Assembly (NCBI RefSeq): GCF_012273895.1
Contig: NC_052118.1
Coordinates: 310,001-374,000 of the forward strand
Source of the DNA: Zerene cesonia
Lineage: Eukaryota; Arthropoda; Insecta; Lepidoptera; Pieridae
Direction of reading: 5' to 3'
DNA length: 64,000 nucleotides
Position 1 is the first letter of the stretch. Each line of letters starts with the position of its first letter. This document shows positions 13,301-28,300 of this stretch, piece by piece. The notes under the pieces were generated by a model. The model was not told the DNA's origin and made no database searches. It saw only the letters and a list, made by a program, of their open reading frames with translations. The translations under genes were made by a program, and so were the position numbers.

Positions 13301-16300
13301 AGATACGGATACACGGTTGTAAGTAACATTTGACTAACTATGATCAAGATTTGATACGATACATTTGGCAAAACATAATATAATTATGGGGATTGTATTC
13401 AATAATCATGAATATTACCTATTCCAGAAATATTTTTTAACAGATGTCATGACTTACAGAAAAGTTTAATCGTATTTGCGTTAATAAGATGTCTCAGCTA
13501 AAGCTAAAAAATAAAAAGTTACTGAAACAATGTTTAATTTATCAATAATCTGAACGCTAGAATGATTAGAATCACAAACTCAAGGACATATAATAGCACC
13601 TCCTTATCAGCACAGACACGTTAATCACAATAATTAGAAAATAATTAAGCGGCTGGCAAGTCGTGACCGGCCAGACTGACCCGGACCTGCCCATTGAAAC
13701 CCCCGGAATCCGGGTCAAAACCAAAACGAACCAAGGAATTCCGCCACTGAATATTTGTGACCAGGAATTTTAATTGCTACCGTTATGTCTGATAGGCCTA
13801 TCTCACGTGCGATCGCGATGGCAGCTTAATAACTTGACTGATAAACAGGATAAGGGATTATCTAGTCGTATATCCGATAAACTTTGCTCGACCTTTGATG
13901 GTGGACGGTGAATAAAAAAATAATGAACGAAGTACTGTCCAAGCCAATTTTAGATACTAGCAGAAAGTGGCACTTTAGGAAGGTTCGAGAAGTTTTCTAC
14001 TTAAATTGTCAAATTTTATATATCTTGTGAAGTTTATAAAATATAGTGTTCATCAAATAGTATTTTTATGACTGATTTAGATTTAGAGAAACGGTGAAGG
14101 AAAAAATCGTAAAAATATAAACAATTCTTGGCCTTATCTCAAAAATTAGCTTATTGGCAAACACAAAACGTATAGTTAATATTAATAAATAAAAAGTGTT
14201 TGAAAAAATTAAAAATTTATTAATAAAGTTATCAACTTAACAGATTGTATCACGACTGTGAACTAACATAGAAAGTATGCTTCTTTTTAAATCTTCAATT
14301 CAAACATCATAACATTTAAGAAGGCAGAACTGTTTTGCATTAATTGATCTATTTACGGATTATTTTGAAAGTTGTTATTTGCCACATAATATTTCAAATT
14401 AAAGAGATTAATTAGTTGTTAGTGGCCCTATTTTATGGTTAACCTCAAGTGTCAGATCACATTAACAAAACGCCGTTACACGTGAATTCTTATCAGACAT
14501 ATCATTTCAATTAACATAAAAAAATACTTTAGGCTCGAATTAATTTATAAACAACAAAGGTATATAATTACTATCTGAACGCATTTTTTCAGGTTGTATG
14601 TTTTTGTAACCACTTATTATTGATGAGTATGTAATAGCTTCAATGTTCGCCCTCTGTAATCTGATCCACTGACATAAAAATACTGCCTTTTACACTTTCA
14701 CTATGTGAAAATTATAAGTTTCGATTTGTTGTCCTATAATTGTGTTGTTATTACATATATCGTGATTCGCATCCGTAATTTTTAATTTCGCTAGCTATTA
14801 AATGGTTAAATAACCGTTCATCCACACTTCATACGAGAACATGCATCGATGACTTCGGTTATAACAATTATAGCATTTGACAAGTCGCACGAAAACCGCA
14901 GAGATGGCCTGCGGTAAGAGATGGGGGTCTGACATAAAAACTCATTTGATGTGGCCACGAATGTGAAAGATCATGTTATGCAACAAGTGTGAGAACGCAT
15001 TGAAATGGATACCACGTAAAACAAAAGAAAATCTGTTGTGGTCTGCTTGATTTCTTTTGTGTCATTTGCTTGATTGTTAGTGTTTTTAATGTCACGACAG
15101 TTTAATTGTGTGGTTTGAAATTTTCTTTTAAAAATTTCACTTACAGCAAGAAGTTGATAAGACAATTTTTCTACATTAACTCCAGAATTTCCAACTTTAT
15201 CAGTGGCAGTTGTCATATTAGGTCAATCTTAGGCATAAGTCTCTGCACTCAATAATTCAAACTGCTAAACTACGCAATTCGACTACCCGAGTAGTATTAT
15301 GTAGATAATTTGGTTAAGTTGGATTTTGGTTAACAGTTTTTCGACAAACTATCGTCGTCACGAGTTTATCTGATAAAACTCATGGTAAGCCTAGACAATC
15401 GATTCTCTTCCATTCGTTGTCTATAAATATTTACGACTTTATAGTACGAGCAATCAAGACAGGCAAAGGTACAGAAATTCCCGTGTAGTTGAAAATTATG
15501 CAAAACATAATTTAAAATAAAATGTAAAAATTTACCGTAAATCTGGTATTAGTACTTTGAAAAAAAAAATTTTAAGGCAAAAATAAATTTATTATGCAGT
15601 TTACACCGTTTATCGATTAAAGCGCATTCGCAGTTCTGCCTCTTCGAATGTTCATGGAAGGTGGTGATCGCTTACCATCAGGCTAACCACCAGCTATGAC
15701 ATCAAAAATACTCTAATACGTTATCGTTACCTGTGTCGGCGCATCATCCGGCCGATGATCATGCTTGCGCCTCTCCAGCGCATAGCTGCTCTGCACAGGA
15801 GCGCTACGAACCGGCGCACTGGCTACTGTGATCTGTGATACTGCGCTCACTGGCTTCAGTTGCGCGGTGCTTGGACTGTCTTCTATGGCTGGTTGCTGGT
15901 CTTCTGGGTTTGCTGTGACAAATGAGTTTTGAGAATTATCTTTATAGCTACTCTTTCGTCCATTTGCGCTTAGTGTTACAGCCTATCATTATTAAATAGC
16001 CTATTCAATTTCTAGTCTAAAATTCACAAAATTAACGGTTTAGAATTGTAAACGTAATATTCAGATCCAACATACATTGAAGCACACGAAATAAACAAAA
16101 TTAAAATGTTAAACTTATCACTTGTGTCTGTAATTTTATTTTCGATTTGTATTTAGAAATCCTCATTAATTTACCTTCACAAATCATCACACATTCGTGC
16201 CACAAATTCACCTCGATCATAATTGACCAATGCATACGAACGACATAACGACATCGGGCATTAGTCAATAAATGCAATATTGCTTCATCGTTATTGTAAA

Positions 16301-19300
16301 ACATAGAAATTACCAAGTTGCACATTCGCGTTCGAATTTATTCTAATGTCGATGCAACTTATATGTAAATCAAACAATTAGTGGTTTTGAAAATAAATCG
16401 TGACTATTGACTTTTTCATTGTCTTTGCCCGGTATTTATTGCATTACTTAGATTTGAAATTTCGTTCATACTAGTTATTTAGAAAGAAAGTATCTGCATA
16501 GTTAATTTGTTCATTCCTATAATTTAATGGATATAAAGTAGAAGGCAGAGAGGAGTGACAAAAGATAGGACTCTGTAGATCATAGTACATAGTATATGAA
16601 TCATATCAGCTAAGTAATTTTTATACAGGGTGATTTACTGATTAAGGTAGGTACAAATATCAAAGGAAAATAAACCTTGCGCTGATTAATTATCTAAACA
16701 TTGTCACAACATCCCCGGCTCATTTCCTATTTTGATAAATTCTTAATTCTCTACCCCATACCACTTTACTGAATGACAACGCGCCTATTTTTTCCATTCT
16801 CACTAACAGTATTAATTTTCATTTCTTATTCGCTTAAGTTTTTCGTCCGATTATAATTTAATTTTTAACTTACATGTCTGCTTTGCGGCTTTGTTTTTAT
16901 ATAAACACTCAATTTATGTCCAATGATTCATAACATCTAGTAATTTAATGCGATTTTAAGATTTAGTTGTCAACACCTAATGATGACGGAAATTACTTTA
17001 GTGCAAATATAATATTTGTTATTTACGACACTTGGCACTTATAGGATTTATATAATTTAGCACATTTGAGAAATTGTTTGAATTTTATAATTTCATTGTT
17101 CTATTGTGAGAAGTGAGAATGCGTCCTTATTTATAACGTTTGATATCACTTATACAAGCAGCATAATTCGAGTGTATGTCCACTACATGCTCTATTACAT
17201 TAGTTTTAATATTTATGGGTTTGACTGTTTGGGCGTTTGAATTCGAATGATCGAACATGAGAAAATAATAATGTAAGTGCAATAGAATACACAAAAATGT
17301 ATATCTAATCTCATATAATTGATGATCATTTCATAACTTAACTCTATCAAAGGGAATAAATCGTCAGCGTAATAAACAGTTGATTAATTGACCATTGGTC
17401 CTTTGAAATATAAACGCAACAAGCGTCCGCTGCATATTTCCAATCAACGTCATTTGCATAATACCCAGATATTTCCCATTGATATGTGACACAAAGTGGC
17501 TTACCGACCATTAGATCCCATGATACACGATCAAAGTGTCCGCGGAGTTATCTAACGAAGGAAACTTATTTATTGGAATGGCTACTGCAATAGTCTTGAT
17601 TAGCGTTGGCTGGATTTATTACGGGATTCCGTATAAGGGCAGATATGGTACGAGGAGCATAGCTTTCGTGACCACTCGTAAGTTGATACACTAGAAATTA
17701 GGTTGCGGTACTTTATTGCTATGTTCGTCCCACTGGTACACACGAAAACACGACGAAAGAAAATGTGATGAGAATTACCGTTAATAAGCGTAGTTTTTAG
17801 AATGGTTTCGTGAGTGCATCGTGGGCAGGGTAGATAACAGATATCTTTAATATTACTTTGTATTGACTTCAAACTTGATTCTTTTATCTTTTTGATGTTT
17901 GGAGCAAGTGTTATGAATGAATCATCATGTTTGTTTCTATCTCATTTGACACAACAACAGCTCTGGTTGCTTGCAGAGGCGGATTATAAAAAAGCTTTAT
18001 ATGAAATGAAATTAAGTAAATGTAGAGCATAGATTTACATATTTTGACCCAAGTTTCCAAGGCTTTAAATTAAATAAATTATTTAAATATCTAGCTCACT
18101 TTATTATAGTCTCAAATTTCTATATTATATAATTTTTATTTGAATTTTATGTAGGCGATTTTTGTAAAATGTATTAATTTTAAATAGGCGAAAAGTTTTA
18201 ATATTTTCATTTTTTTGTATAAAATTTCTTAATCTATGATCCTTCTCCTTTCCCTCCCTCTTGATCCCATGACTAAGGGAATCAAGGATTCATTTTCGTA
18301 TTCAAAGATTATATTGATCATCATGCAATTTCCAATGACATACATGGTCTGTGTTCTCAGGTAGGTAAATGATGTATGATTTGTAGGTATATTTATATTG
18401 TGTACATGAAACTCACGTTTAGCAGGCGGTTCGGTGGGCGGCGGCGGCGTGGTGGCACGGTGCGCGTGCGGCGGCGGCGAGAGTCGCCTCGCGTGCGCCG
18501 GCGCCGCGCCCGCCACGCGCACGCGCAGCGCCCGCGCGCCCGACACGCCCGCGCCGCACCACGCCTCGTCGGACGGCCGGGACCCGCTTGATGGCCTGCA
18601 AAGTTTATATTATTATTTATTTGTAACCAGCATGTAAAAAGTAGCCTATAAGCACAAACAATTAGGCTATGTATTTTTATAGCGTGCGTGCGTTCATTGC
18701 GGAAGACGTTGAAAATGTTAAAAATATAAAAAATGTGTAGTCAATTGGAAAATGTTTTAATGATTAATAAGATGTCTTTGAAAAATTAAAACAATAGAAT
18801 TATTTCCAAAAAACAGTGTACAGCTTTTCATAGGAACAGAAATCCCGGGTGTATAATAGTCACATAAAATAGTACATAATAAATCAATACAGAGATTTGA
18901 AGTCGAACTATTTGTATAACACCCTTGTAACACAGTACTTAATGTAATTTGTAAGCGCTGTAACACGACTGATGCATAATTAAATTGTAATTTATTTAAA
19001 TTGCCTTGTAAAAAGGCTCTACATAGCATGTAATTTTTTTAATTACATGTAAAATTTTGTTTTTTTTTCGTACGATTTACAGGGCACGATAACATGATTT
19101 TATAATTTTATTTATTTAATAATTTAAGTAAACCATTTTTCATTTCATTTAGGTACTAGATTTGTTTGTGCGAGTGTGGAATATATTGAAATGTATCAGT
19201 ACATTCAATTGCAATAAATGAAGCTGGAATTATTCTGAAAAGTTCTTTCGGCTTTTGTTCGATTTGATAACAATAATAGACAAATTATGTTTTTATTGTT

Positions 19301-22300
19301 GTGGCGATAACAACTTTACAGAATACACCTTTGATGATGTTTCACATGTACACGTAAGAGTGTCTTAAAAAATTGGAGTCGTCCAACCTAGTCGCCCCAT
19401 AAGCTTGGTAGATGGGTAAGATAAAATAATACTGATATAATTGTGGCAACAACACAAGTTATAAACCCGCGTACAGTCAGCAAACATCGATTTCTTGTAT
19501 TACCTGTACAATATAGCATTATATTATCTGTGCCTATGTAATTTACTGCAGCTATATGATGTTCACATATTCCATCGGCACGTGACCCTATTCTTGACGC
19601 ATCTCGCCTCACGTAATATATTAAGCAAAGACGTTTCCCCACAAACTGGTCATCTTATACGCATTGCTAACGGTACAAGGGTTAGCATTTGTAACCCGCA
19701 TCGATGGCGTGACAAACCGATGCGCCCGCCGCGAATCGTAAACGGTTAAATGTGATACTTTGATGCTCCTAATCGCCTGAATTCAACTTTTTATTTAAGT
19801 GTACATAGTATAAAACAAAGTCGCTTTCTCTGTCCCTATGTCGCGATGTATGCTTAAATCTTTAAAACTACGCAACGAATTTTGTAGGGTTTTTTTTAAT
19901 AGATTGAGTGATTCAGGAGGAATGTTTATATGTACAATAACATCTATTAAACTAATCCAAATTAACGCTTGCGAAGCCGCGGACAAAAGCTTGTAAATTA
20001 TAAAAAAATAAATAAAATTCTTTATTTATCCATACCTTACATTTAAATTGCATATGTAATTGTTGAACTAAAAACTATGAATACTAGTCGTCTAAACTAG
20101 GCCTAGATCCTATATCTTAGACGACAGTATCTTCCCATTGTATTTATTTAATATAAATAAAACATTCTGTATTAACTAATTATTTATTTGAAAACATTGA
20201 TTACCACTTTAGAAGAAGAAATATCACACATCCACAAAGATTGTTACATCGTTGAATGTTAAATGAAATTGTTGCACCATATTTGATGGAGATTTTAAGA
20301 AGTGGATAGATAGAAACCAGATGGATGGGTAAGAAGATATGTACTAATCTGGGTTAAAGGACAAATATGAGTGATGAAATAATTATTAAGTATTGCCGTT
20401 GTTTTGTAGAGAAACCTCGGTAATCAGTGCGTAAATAAGAGATGAAATTTATTGAAATCGAGTAGATTTTTATTCTATATAATGGTGAAATTATCAGAAT
20501 TTCTTTCGGTCTATGAGGGTATAGTATGATCATTTCAAATAAATAATGAATCTGAATCAAGATACATAAATGGCGTTTAAATTAAGCAAATGATTAACTT
20601 TACAACTTAAATGCTAGATTAAGTAATAACGCAACGGTACACACGATTAGAAGTCTAAATCTGATGTTATAAAATCTAGAAACAGGTTCAAAAACAGACA
20701 TCGTAATCAGGTTCCATTTGTATATTCAATTTGCTTTTCTATTAATGCATTGACTGTTATTATGAATATATTATCATCGTTAATTCGACGTATTTTAACC
20801 GATTTCGAAAAAGAATGAATTTATATGTTTTTTGTTTGTATCTGCTACGTATCATGTTAAAATACTAGCTTTCCGATTTTGTCCACCAAGTAGAGGAAAA
20901 GATTACCTGAATTACTGACAAAAAGTTGACCACAAATGATAGAGCACATGACTTTTTCCAAATGACTTATTCCATGTCGTAGAAAAATTCAAATATTTAG
21001 TTTAGGATCGTTAGTTATGTACCTATCCATCTCTTTTTTTGGAGGACTTCTCAAGATTTTTTTTTACGAAGACACTACATTCCTCTCAAAACTTTTTGAA
21101 AGTCTGCCATAGTTTTTTCGTGTTGTGTTTTGGCTCTTCTTCTGCCTATATTATCTTTGCCGAAGATCATCAAAATTTAATCTAAGTTTCCAGAAATATT
21201 TTTGATCAATTGTTGCGCAGCAAATGTTTATTATGAACACGAGGCTTAACGTACAGAAACGACATCGTGGGAAAGTGTAGATAGTTTTTGACTTCATCAC
21301 GAACACACAGACGTGACGAATAACGTTGTTTCTTATTGAACTTGTCAAAAACAAGTATAGATTATATCGATGGCAAAAAACGAAAGTGCCAGAACACGTA
21401 TTGTCAGCTATCTCTCCAGGAAACATAAAGTGATGGAAGTGTTTCTTGTGTGAATATAATTACATAAGTATGAGGAAGCGGCTGATTAAAACGACTCCAC
21501 TCTTCCTATCAGCTTTATTGAAATCTCACGCATTGCTAACAATCGCTATAATTGCTGGGTATATCAATAAACTTTTGCGTTAATTGATGGAGATTGAATC
21601 ATAAAGTGACGAGAATAGAACATAAAATGGAATAGAAGTTTATTCCATGAAGATGTTAGATAGTGAAGATCGTGAAGATCGATTTCATACCTGTTATGTT
21701 TATATATAAAAATTCAGGAACTATGCAAAATATATTGCACGACAAGTAAACGTTTGCTAAAAAAAGTGGTTTATATGATGTTAAATAGATCATAGTAAAA
21801 CTGAATTCCTTACATAGTATAGCATGTATATCGGATATACTGATTCTCTTTATAATATGGTATTTAAAATGAAAGAATAATTGCTTTAAACGGAAAAGAA
21901 CGTCACTTAAAAAAGGATAGAACGAAAATAGATACGAATCTGAGAAAAAATAGATACGATAGCTGTTTCGTGTGTGAAAAATGTGTGTTAAAGAAGTACA
22001 TATGAAAAAGACGTAATAAACAAACACACATTCGCATTTACAATAAATAGATATAAGTATGGATGAAACTAAATGTACAAAGGATACGTACTCAGCGGGT
22101 GAATAAACCATAAAGGAAGCACAAATTCCACTCATCTCATACTTTATATTAATTTTACTCCACGATTAAAAGCAAACCACGCAAAACATTAACCACCAAT
22201 AAATAATCCATTTAAACCAACTATGAAAGAGCTACATTTGAAAGTGTAAACATAAATATTGAAATGCCAATAAAGTTTTATTAGTAAACAGTTGTGCAAC

Positions 22301-25300
22301 TGACGAGTACCGCACTCGAATTATGCGTGTCTCACTTTATATTATGCTGTGGGCGCCATGTGACATATCCTATAATTTTCCTGCTTAAAGGGTCTATCTT
22401 ACAATGTAAGAATATTTAAAATCGGACCTATAGCTTCTGCTCAAGTCGAGCCAATTCTACAGTTTTAGTATAGATCTAGTTTTGGGATGTAATCATCATC
22501 ATCATCAGCCCATACACGATCCCACTGCTGGGACACAGGCCTATAAGGGTAAAGGTCATAATCCACCACGCTGGCCAAGTGCAGGTTAGCAGATGTCACA
22601 TGTTGCTGAACTTTTGATCCTTGGACAAGTTGGTTTCTTGACGATCTTTTTCCTCACCGTTTTGAGCAGTGGTGATCTAATCCACATGCGTAGATAAATT
22701 GAATACTCAATTTATTTCTTGCACGCTCGCCTGGTCTCGAACCCTCGGCTTAAAGTTTTTAATTCCAACGTCCTCACCACTGTTTTGAAGGAAATGTGAT
22801 GTAAAGGATAATGTTTTCTGGATTTAAAAAGGTATGGGATTTTTTTTCGCACACTCGTTCGTTCGGTGGGTGAGGAGAGAGGCCCATATCCTTTTCCGTA
22901 CCTTTCTCAGTCCTTTTCTTTTTTCTTTCATAATCCCTTTCCAATTTAAAGTCGGCAGTTCATGTCACCTCCTGTAGCTTGGTCTTTTAGGGGTATAAAC
23001 TACTCTGTGTTTGTGTGTACCGTTATATTGCTTTTGGATACCTTGCTGGTGACTTGCTAATGGTGTGTATGATTAAGTTGATGATCGAGGTTAAGCAGCG
23101 GTTTGCACGGTCATACATTGGATGGTTGACCAAATTCTACGCCGTTGCTTTTAAGCTTATTTGTACGGCGCCCTTAGTGTCACGAAACCGACACGCACTT
23201 GACCGATTGTTTTTATATTACCTGTCATACCATATACTTTGATGCTCTTGACAAAATTAGCCTTGATGACCGTATTATAATGGTATTTGTGTGTTTAGGT
23301 ATATGTGGGGTTGTCAACCAAGCAGAAACAATGCTTCATTTTAGAGAGGCACCCTATGCTATTTCAAACATGTCTCTATTATAATAGATACACGATTTAT
23401 TTTGCAATGATACGTCATTTATTCACGGTAAGATGATCCTATCATTCGAATGTGTCCTTGACCGTTCCTCATGCCAATTCAATTTTATTTTAAACGCTTC
23501 ACGAGGTACCAATAAAGCTATCATGTCCCTACGTTATTATTACAACAAACAATTTCATATAATTTACAAATAAAATGACAATGAAATGAAATTATTTCTT
23601 TCAAATAAGAAAATGAAAAACAGCATTACATTAAAAGAACGAATGCACATTCGATATATAAGATTGCTATTTAAATCGAACCGAGACGGAAAATGTAGTT
23701 AGTATTCTGATGTAAATCTCTCACTAAGAAATGATTTTTGAACATTTAAAACATAAAACATAAAAATAAAGAAATGGATGAAAAATGCCTGCATGAGAAA
23801 TTCTATATGAAGTTATATGTCTTATACAACACCAGTACATCATTATCAATGAATATAAATAACACATTAAAAAAAAAAAATCTTAACTGACTTCAAATTG
23901 TCAGAAATAGACCAAATTTAAATGGGACACGTTAAAGTTAGTACTTTTCAAGTCTGTAGCTCTGAAAATACAAAGCCAAGAAAAAATCAGTGGAATTAAT
24001 AGCCTCCTCCTTTTTTTAAGTCAGTTGTACAGTAAGGTGTAAACATATAGAGACCATTATATTATGTACCTCAAAAATGCCGTGTCTTTTATGAATAATT
24101 ACGAAATATTGCTAGGAAAGTTTAGATATAGCATTGCGTGGTCAATACATCCTTCAACTGTAGTAGAAAAGCAATAAATTAAGCGTATTTGTTCCAGCAA
24201 AGATTGGAACTTTGCCTCTAGTTTCCTATTATTATAATTGTGAAATTATCAAAGAATACAATTAATAACGTGTATTTGTAACACATCATATTATGCAAAC
24301 CGAAATGGGATAAGGTTAGCCCAGTTGCAGCATTGCTTGAGACGTATTAGCGGGTACTGTTAGTAATGGTTTACAATTTAATGAGGGTATTACACATTGT
24401 AACTATTTAGTAATCTGTGGTAGCTAGAGGTTCTGTGATTCTAAAACACCTATGTACCTACGCACAAACATTTACGGTCAGATTCACTGATGATTTTTTT
24501 CTAGCATCTAGTGACAAAACGTTTTTTCAGTTTCAATTCAGTATATCTTGATACGCTTATGTCCTAATTATTTTGGGGAAGTATATTTTTAATGAGAAAA
24601 AACGTGAAAGAATAAATATTTAAAATATATTGATATTCAAAGTGATAAAATATGAAAGTTTACAATTTAAATTATTCAATTGATTACTCAATACCATAAC
24701 GAATTAATTTTACCAATAGAGGAAATTGAGAAAGTTGACATTGTTTGTTATATTGAGTGTTATTACAGATATTTCAATTTTGAAATGTATTTGGTAATAA
24801 GGTATTAATTACGCGCTAAAAGTTTATTGTTAGTTAGTATAGGTAATTAATTCTTAATTAATAAGAGTAAAAAGCATTAATGTATGTAATGTATATAATT
24901 TAATCTTGTAAATTCTCATTTTTAATTGTAATTCAGAAATTATTGACGCGCTAGTTTTATTCATGTAATTAAGCTCTGTGAATGGAATATATGAGATAAT
25001 TATACGAAGATGCTCTCACGAGTTCGGTGACTGAGCAATTGTATCAATGGACCCTTTACATAATAATAAAGAAATGTGGGTAATAAAAAAACCTCTCAAA
25101 GTTAGGAAATATCTCACAACAGCTAACATTATTTGCATTTTTAACTGCGTGAATGCATGCAACAAATGTTAGATGGACTAGATTTCATTAATCCGAGATT
25201 CTATATATATGGTATTGCAGATAAAATCGGTGCGGCTTTGAAATCATTAAATCAAAGAAAGCCGTAATCGCAGCCGCATAATTCAGACATTTATGTAACT

Positions 25301-28300
25301 ATCGCTTATCTATGTACGACGGATCGTAAACAATGCGTTTGAGCCACTTAGGCTCACTTCCTGGACTCATAATTATCATATAGTAGCGATATCCCGTGTC
25401 TTTCAAACATGGATTGACCAAATTGTGTATATTTTTTCCAATTGCTATAAACCCTACAGTTAGATCGGCTTCCAATTTAAAATAAACAACTAAAAATCGT
25501 TTCTGTAGGTTTTGCACTATCGAGTATAATACCATCTAAACATATTATTAAAAACTTTCGTGTTCATAAAACTAGTATAACTTAAATAACACACGGTTAC
25601 ACCGTAACGGTTTCCTATGAATAAATTAAAGTTACGTATAAGACAGGTGATCGTGCTAAATTATGATAGATGTTAAATATATTGAGAGCAACAAACCGTT
25701 TCCTCCAGTTTTGGATAAAGCTCCAGTCACACTGGTCGTCTTCGTCCAACATCGTGGCCTCGTGTGGCTCCGCACCGCTGCCGTTGTGCACTAAATCTAT
25801 AAGCTGTCGAGCTCGTTCAAAATTCCCTTCAAATTCGACTATTAAGAACCCATCAGAGCTCATCGTCTCACGGACATCCTTTTTATAGGTCGCGTCGTTT
25901 ATCGGCAAAGGCTCAGGTACTTCTTCAGTCTTAATTTCAGAATAAATAGCCTCTGGCACTTCCACTTCGGATACGAGCCGTGTTCCTCCACCCTTGTCTA
26001 CTTCTCGCCCGATACCTAGATTATTTGCGTCCTCCATTTCACGATTTGCATAAATAACTTCCTCTTTCTTGGTTTTCTCTTGAGCTTGCTTTATTTCTTC
26101 TCTTTTCTCCTCATTGTGTTTACGAATAAGGGAATCACCGAAGTAAATAACAACTTTGTTGTTGTTCTGTGTTATTTTATTGGCCAGGCCAACATCTGGT
26201 GTCTTTCGGCTTCTTTCGTGAGATAATCTTTCAGCCAGTTCATCATAGCAATGAGGACGATTGTTATAAGCCTTTTTTTCGGCTGCTTTATTCTCGGCGA
26301 TCTTCTTTTCAACGCTTTGATAAACCGGTGGACGACAGCATTCGTCATATTGCGAGTTCCACTGCTTCGGTTCACTATAAATATGTTCTAAAGAAGTAGA
26401 ATTTTTTGGTAACGGCACATATTTTTCATGTATATTTTTTGAGTTTGACTGCTCAGTTTTTCTGAAATTTAGAACACTACGCCTAACATTCGACTCAGGC
26501 GCATCACTATTTTTTTTCGATCGCGAGTTACCGAGCAGTCTGAACAACGGCTTATGTTCCGTTTGCTTCATCCTGTCCGTGCTGGGAGCCTTGCGTAGCG
26601 CGTAGGGAGGCTCCTCGGAAGGCTGCTGATACAGCTGTTCGCAGCTAGTCGACTTGTGTGTTGGGACGCGCGGTTTCCCTGGAGCGAGCGGCTCACGGCT
26701 CTGCCAGTGTCGCACTGAAAGTCTGGCAGCTCCTCTAATGAATTTCATAGGCTCCCATGCGTCCGATTTCTTAAGTATGAAATTTTCACACATGTTGTGT
26801 CTGTTTGGGGGTTTGCGGGTGTCAGCGGCGCGGCAAGACTGAAGCTCACGGCAAAGGAAACAAGAACACCGCGCGGAACACAGCATGACTGCGTGAGCGC
26901 ACCGACCGCACTGCCGCCTCTTCGGCGACCACCGTTACTCCAAGAACCATTGTTTAGCCCCGCTACAGCGCTAACACACGATGCGATGCCGATTAGCGAT
27001 GCCGTTCAGATTCGGGCAATCGTGTAACTCGCCGTAACGCCCGCCAAATGACGGCACCGCAACCTATGCTGTAAGTGACTCCATAAAGTTTACGGCCGCT
27101 TTCTAAGTTTACGGCGGAACGAATTTAGGGCGGTTGAGATGGTGGAGTATAAATAGCGTTGGAGGTTAATTGATAAGCGAATTACGAGTGCTTCAGTTGA
27201 ATGATGTGATGCAGAATATGCATTATGTCGGCGAGCAAGCACTCGTATGCATTAGTGTTCGATGGCCGAGGTGAACGTAACCATAAAGTGTTGCTAATTA
27301 TAGACGTCCCTTGTAATGAGGCGTACATCCCATTGCCGATTCTCTGAATATTATTTGCATTTATAATGGACTGCTTATTTGGTACTTGAAATTAAGGTTT
27401 ATATCGCATAATGTGCTTTAAAATATGCCGTTTGCGAGTGTTTGTGTATGTGGTACACGTGTGATAGGTGCTTATATATGAATTATTTTTTATAGTAAAA
27501 TTCTAATTATACCTTAACATAGCTAATGTTATTAAAATTATGTTAATTCCTTCAATTTTGCTCCACTATCTACTAATAATTTCTTTGCTCTCGTCTGACC
27601 CACATATAAAATATGTAAAATTTTCTGATAGCAAAAAAACTCAAAAACTTATCAAAATGCTATTAAAATTTATTTCTTCAAAAATACATACTAGGATCTA
27701 CCCTGGCTTCTACGACGACCCTTGGACATATAAAATTCAAATTGAAATTCATTTTATTTGTTGTTAGAACACATATTATATGTACGATGTACATATGATG
27801 ATGTATAATTTACCTACATTACATGTTGTTTTATATAGCCTATAGCACTCCGGGATCGAATTTTTGAAACCGGTCCAGTTGTTCCTGAGATAGTCTCGTT
27901 TAAACAAACAAACTCTTCAGCTTCATAATAAGTATCCATACATTTCAAATTTTTACAAAATAAAACGTTTTCCTCACAATTAATTACAGCAAAACAGTGT
28001 GAAACAAAATTAGTCCGTTCTGTTAAAGACTTAAGATAAGTACAGTCGTCCTGGCTGTCGCATCCTATCCTATCCTACTAATCCCACTATATTCTATCCT
28101 ACTTAATATTATAAATGCGAAAGCTTGTAAGGATGTGTGTGTGTTTGTTGCTCTTTCACCCAAAACCTATGAACCGATTGCAATGAAATTTGGTATGTAC
28201 AACTGAAATTACATATAGGCAACAATTTATCCTGATATTCCGACGAGATACGGACTTGCGCGGGTGAAACTGCGGGACGCAGCTAGTTTATAATAAAAAC

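Larger units (their letters stand above)
18596..25298 (-). other. Part of the 15.7-kb ABTB intron, downstream of the nested gene
   Basis: AT-rich intron sequence with dispersed repeats at 19798-19996, 22492-22750, 22856-22975 and 23030-23225. The 159-codon open frame at 21656-22135 (minus) looks like chance in AT-rich DNA. Confidence 0.5.

Noticed and set aside
19025..19050. Small palindrome catgtaatt...aattacatg
   Set aside because: Short arms in AT-rich DNA, expected by chance.
21656..22135. A 159-codon open frame on the minus strand
   Set aside because: Rich in Phe, Ile, Ser and Tyr as expected for chance translation of AT-rich DNA. No domain, and no supporting splice or neighbour.
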